From Gammaproteobacteria bacterium (GTDB taxonomy: Bacteria; Pseudomonadota; Gammaproteobacteria; UWMA-0217): a stretch of DNA of 8,230 nt. The stretch covers positions 1 to 8,230 of the forward strand of contig JALVPS010000498.1 of the NCBI GenBank assembly GCA_027031685.1. The letters run 5' to 3'. Below the pieces are notes generated by a model. That model worked only from the letters and a program-made list of their open reading frames with translations. It made no database searches and was not told the DNA's origin. Below, piece after piece: positions 6,528 through 8,230 of the stretch (positions within the stretch are counted from its first letter, which is position 1; each line of letters starts with the position of its first letter). The translations under genes and the position numbers were made by a program.

Positions 6528-7459
6528 GCCGCCGCCCCGACCCGCGCGCCGCCCTGGGCCGCCATGTGCAGCTCCACCGCCAGGCCCTGCGCCAGGCCCT
6601 GGCCAGCCTGCGCGCCGCTCCCCTGCCCAACCTGTTCACCCTGCTGGCCATCGCCGTGGCCCTGGCCCTGCCCACCGGCACCTGGCTGGCCCTGCACAGC
6701 CTGGGCGACCTGGGCAACCGGTTCGATCCGCGCGAGATCGACGTCTTCCTGCAGCCGGACCGGGACGATGCCGCCGCGCAACGCCTGGCGGACACCATCG
6801 CCGCGCGTCCCGACGTGGCGGCGGTGACGGTCATCGGCCGCGAGCAGGCGCTGGCGGAGTTTCGCGCCGCCAGCGGCCTGGGTGAAGCCCTGGACCTGCT
6901 GCCGGACAACCCCCTGCCGGCGGTTCTGGAGGTGCATCCGGCGGCGACCGTGGACACACCCGAGCGGCTGGCCGCGCTGGCGGCCGAGCTGGCCCGCCTG
7001 GAGGGTGTAGATGCCGTGGAGGGACACCGCGCCTGGGTGCGGAAGGTCTACACGCTATTGCACACCCTGCAGCGCCTGAGCATGGTGGTGGCCGGTCTGT
7101 TCGCCCTGCTGGTGGCGCTGGTCATCTACATCGTGCTACGCGTCGAGGTGCTGGAGCGTCGCCAGGAGATCGAGGTGAGCAAGCTGGTGGGCGCCGACGA
7201 TACTTTCGTGCGCCGCCCCTTCCTGTACAAGGCCCTGTTCACCGGACTGGGCGGTGCCCTGCTGGGGCTGGGCCTAGTGGCGCTGGCCTTCGCCGCCCTG
7301 GATGGCCCGCTGCGCGCCGTGGCCGCCCTGTACGACACCCCCCTGGAACTCCACCTGCCGCCGGGCTTCGCCCTGCGCCTGCTGGTGGCGGCCGGCGCCC
7401 TGAGCGTGGGCGCCGCCTGGCTGGCGCTCGCCCTGCTGCTGCGCCGCATCCAGCCCTGA
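6524..7459 (+). CDS. ftsX: Cell division protein FtsX
   Basis: Inner-membrane partner of FtsE, 311 residues. Four membrane segments are visible: about 37-58 (LFTLLAIAVALALPTGTWLA), 184-205, 237-258 and 283-306. The region between the first two (about 60-180) is the periplasmic loop that in characterised systems recruits the hydrolase activator. The family-typical cytoplasmic stretch RRQEIEVSKLVGADDTFVRRPFLY (about 212-235) follows the second membrane segment. The ATG at 6524 overlaps the ftsE stop by 4 bp, and GGAGG (6509-6513) sits 10 bases upstream. The N-terminus is shorter than in E. coli FtsX. No obvious intrinsic terminator follows the stop codon. Confidence 0.97.
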   Translation: MSRRPDPRAALGRHVQLHRQALRQALASLRAAPLPNLFTLLAIAVALALPTGTWLALHSLGDLGNRFDPREIDVFLQPDRDDAAAQRLADTIAARPDVAAVTVIGREQALAEFRAASGLGEALDLLPDNPLPAVLEVHPAATVDTPERLAALAAELARLEGVDAVEGHRAWVRKVYTLLHTLQRLSMVVAGLFALLVALVIYIVLRVEVLERRQEIEVSKLVGADDTFVRRPFLYKALFTGLGGALLGLGLVALAFAALDGPLRAVAALYDTPLELHLPPGFALRLLVAAGALSVGAAWLALALLLRRIQP

Positions 7460-7548
7460 CAGGACCCCGGATTTCCGCTCACGCGGCGCGATACGGGCGC
7501 TGGAAGTGGCCTCGATACCCATTTGCCGTCATGTAAGCCAACTTGTGC

Positions 7549-7677
7549 TCTTTCGGCCGTTTCTGTCCTGTCACACATTTCACGTGCGCGATTCAAGCCC
7601 TGCCCACCGACCGCCCATCACCGCACCGGCACCACTTATCGACTGCATTGCCAACTGGCTCGCTTTTCTTTCGGCCG
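7549..7677 (+). repeat. 11-bp direct repeat TCTTTCGGCCG (two copies)
   Basis: The identical sequence occurs at 7549-7559 and 7667-7677, start to start 118 bp, both in the non-coding stretch upstream of the receiver-domain gene. Each contains the palindrome CGGCCG. The second copy lies just upstream of the only promoter-like -10 I can see for that gene, so a regulator-binding role is possible but unproven. Confidence 0.5.
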
Positions 7678-7691
7678 GCGCGGTCTAGACT
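7664..7691 (+). promoter_or_regulatory. Weak sigma-70-like promoter candidate for the receiver-domain gene
   Basis: TAGACT (7686-7691, 4/6 to TATAAT) is preceded at 16 bp by TTTTCT (7664-7669, 3/6 to TTGACA). Transcription from here would begin at about 7697-7699, almost on the proposed ATG. That implies either a leaderless message or use of the second in-frame ATG at 7720. Low confidence. Confidence 0.2.
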
Positions 7692-7698
7692 CACGGAC

Positions 7699-8133
7699 AT
7701 GAACCCGACTTCGCAGCCCATGAAACGACGCCTGCTGATCGTGGATGGCTCACGCACCGTGCGCCACCTGCTGGAACGCCACCTGAGCCGCGCCGGCTGG
7801 CAGGTGGATTGTGCCGGCAGCACCAATCAGGCATTGGCCAAGCTGACGCGCGGCAGTTACGATCTGGTCACCACCGGCCTGCAACTGCCGGACGAGCCGG
7901 GCGAGCTGTTCGCCGCCGCCCTGCGCGCCCAGCACGGCCACCGCGACGTGCCGTTGGTGGTGCTCAGCGGCGACGCCGATGCCGCAGCGCGCCTCGATCC
8001 TAGCCTGCGCGTGGCGGCGGTGCTCGACAAGCGGGCCGGTCCGGCCGTGCTGGCCACTCAGCTGCAGGAAATTCTCGACCGGCTGCCGAGCCCCGGCACC
8101 ACCCCCCCCCTGGCGCAGCAGCTCAGCGCCTGA
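7699..8133 (+). CDS. Stand-alone receiver-domain protein lacking the phosphoacceptor aspartate
   Basis: Single CheY-like receiver domain of 144 residues with no output domain: a receiver core (about 10-128), then a short Pro/Thr/Gln-rich tail. The domain is recognisable from RLLIVDGSRTVRHLLERHL (11-29, strand 1 and helix 1), YDLVTTGLQLPDEPGEL (54-70, strand 3 and loop), VPLVVLSGDAD (84-94, with S90 as the switch Ser/Thr) and AAVLDKRAG (106-114, with K111 as the conserved lysine). In strand 3 the usual ...LLDLQLP reads TTGLQLP, placing G60 at the phosphoacceptor site. The acidic pair after strand 1 is D16-G17 instead of two acids. It is therefore probably a pseudo-receiver not controlled by ordinary aspartyl phosphorylation. 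The ATG at 7699 has only a weak Shine-Dalgarno; ATG at 7720 (MKRRLLIVDG) is an alternative. No kinase gene is adjacent. Confidence 0.82.
   Translation: MNPTSQPMKRRLLIVDGSRTVRHLLERHLSRAGWQVDCAGSTNQALAKLTRGSYDLVTTGLQLPDEPGELFAAALRAQHGHRDVPLVVLSGDADAAARLDPSLRVAAVLDKRAGPAVLATQLQEILDRLPSPGTTPPLAQQLSA
8102..8110 (+). repeat. Run of nine C within the 3' end of the receiver-domain gene
   Basis: Nine consecutive C encode part of the TTPPL tail about a dozen codons before the stop. Loss of one C would replace the tail and end at the TAG at 8154-8156. Gain of one would keep the frame open to the window edge. The receiver core would be unaffected either way. Such a run is also a common place for sequencing error. 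Confidence 0.9.
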
Positions 8134-8203
8134 CGGCCGACGCCTGTCACCATAGTGCCATCGACAAGCGTTTGCTTGATCCATGTTCTGGAGTTGTACA
8201 CAG

Positions 8204-8230
8204 GGAACTTCTACACTCTGTTAGCACTCT
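8204..8230 (+). promoter_or_regulatory. Sigma-E (RpoE/AlgU)-type promoter, cut by the right window edge; probably for rpoH
   Basis: GGAACTT at 8204-8210 is an exact match to the sigma-E -35 consensus. After 17 bp comes TCT at 8228-8230, the beginning of the sigma-E -10 (TCTGA or TCnnA), which the window cuts off. E. coli rpoH has a sigma-E promoter (P3) with the same design (GAACTT, about 16 bp, TCTGA), and rpoH is the gene expected downstream of ftsX in this synteny. That rpoH follows is inference, because it is not in the window. Confidence 0.55.
8221..8229 (+). promoter_or_regulatory. Possible left half of a CIRCE (HrcA) operator
   Basis: TTAGCACTC matches the left arm of CIRCE (TTAGCACTC-N9-GAGTGCTAA) at 9 of 9 positions. 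The right arm would fall at 8239-8247, outside the window, so it cannot be confirmed. The sequence overlaps the spacer and first -10 bases of the sigma-E-type promoter, a suitable place for a repressor. It could also be chance. Confidence 0.25.

Larger units (their letters stand above)
7460..7698. other. Non-coding stretch between ftsX and the receiver-domain gene
   Basis: 239 bp, visibly less GC-rich than the genes around it, with runs such as TGTAAGCCAACTTGTGCTCTTT (within 7533-7553). I see no tRNA, no ORF with coding character and no strong hairpin followed by a T-run that would end the ftsYEX transcript. It contains an 11-bp direct repeat and a weak promoter-like element near its right end, given separately. 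A longer reading frame of the receiver gene extends back to 7543, but its predicted residues before 7699 do not resemble a receiver domain. Confidence 0.6.

Noticed and set aside
5448..7027. Minus-strand open frames opposite ftsY, ftsE and ftsX
   Set aside because: They are shadows of well-conserved genes on the plus strand and show no family motifs.
7656..7675. Sigma-54 promoter (TGGCTCG...) upstream of the receiver gene
   Set aside because: The GC dinucleotide required 10 bases after GG is missing.
7543..7698. Longer start (ATG at 7543) for the receiver-domain gene
   Set aside because: The extra 52 residues lack receiver or other domain character and the DNA there has the composition of a non-coding region; strand 1 of the receiver begins shortly after 7699.
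8165..8178. Small inverted repeat CAAGC-GTTT-GCTTG after the receiver gene as a terminator
   Set aside because: The stem is only 5 bp and no T-run follows.
8172..8200. Sigma-70 promoter TTGCTT-17-TGTACA in the last intergenic region
   Set aside because: Only 3/6 matches in each box; the nearby sigma-E-type element is much better supported.
1..8230. CRISPR array, insertion sequence, tRNA/rRNA gene or phage genes
   Set aside because: No regularly spaced repeats, transposase motifs, terminal inverted repeats or cloverleaf-like sequence were seen on either strand.

Overview
The window looks like chromosomal DNA from a GC-rich (roughly 70% by eye) gammaproteobacterium. The gene order ggt / ferredoxin / coaD / rsmD / two M16 peptidases, divergent from ftsY-ftsE-ftsX, is one I know from Pseudomonas and related gammaproteobacteria, where rpoH (sigma-32) follows ftsX. 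The very high GC and the YfhL/Allochromatium-type ferredoxin would suit a Chromatiales/Ectothiorhodospiraceae-like organism. That placement is inference; I cannot name a genus.

Left part, minus strand (4809 down to 1): one tightly packed, probably co-transcribed row. A zinc-binding M16 peptidase is followed by its non-catalytic M16 partner, then rsmD (16S rRNA m2G966 methyltransferase), coaD (phosphopantetheine adenylyltransferase), a 2[4Fe-4S] ferredoxin, and the 5' part of a gamma-glutamyltransferase gene that runs off the left edge. Consecutive genes overlap by 4 bp (ATGA or GTGA) or 17 bp. The only gap is 19 bp, between coaD and the ferredoxin gene. The first peptidase carries an in-frame tandem duplication of 31/35 residues. 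A perfect 10-bp hairpin lies in the signal-peptide codons of ggt.

Middle, plus strand (4882 to 7459): ftsY, ftsE and ftsX overlap by 4 bp at each junction. FtsY is the SRP receptor. FtsE and FtsX form the ABC-type complex that links the divisome to cell-wall hydrolase activation. The 72 bp between the first M16 gene and ftsY must hold the divergent start signals.

Right part (7460 to 8230): a 239-bp non-coding stretch with an 11-bp direct repeat leads to a small stand-alone receiver-domain protein whose phosphoacceptor aspartate is replaced by glycine. This gene sits where rpoH would normally follow ftsX. The last 97 bp hold an exact GGAACTT sigma-E-type -35 element, with TCT 17 bp further on at the very last bases. 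This fits the sigma-E promoter known for rpoH in other gammaproteobacteria. A perfect 9-bp CIRCE half-site overlaps its spacer. rpoH itself is not in the window.

Most of the window is conserved housekeeping sequence. The points worth a second look are the M16 duplication, the degenerate receiver between ftsX and the presumed rpoH, and the regulatory sequence at the right edge.
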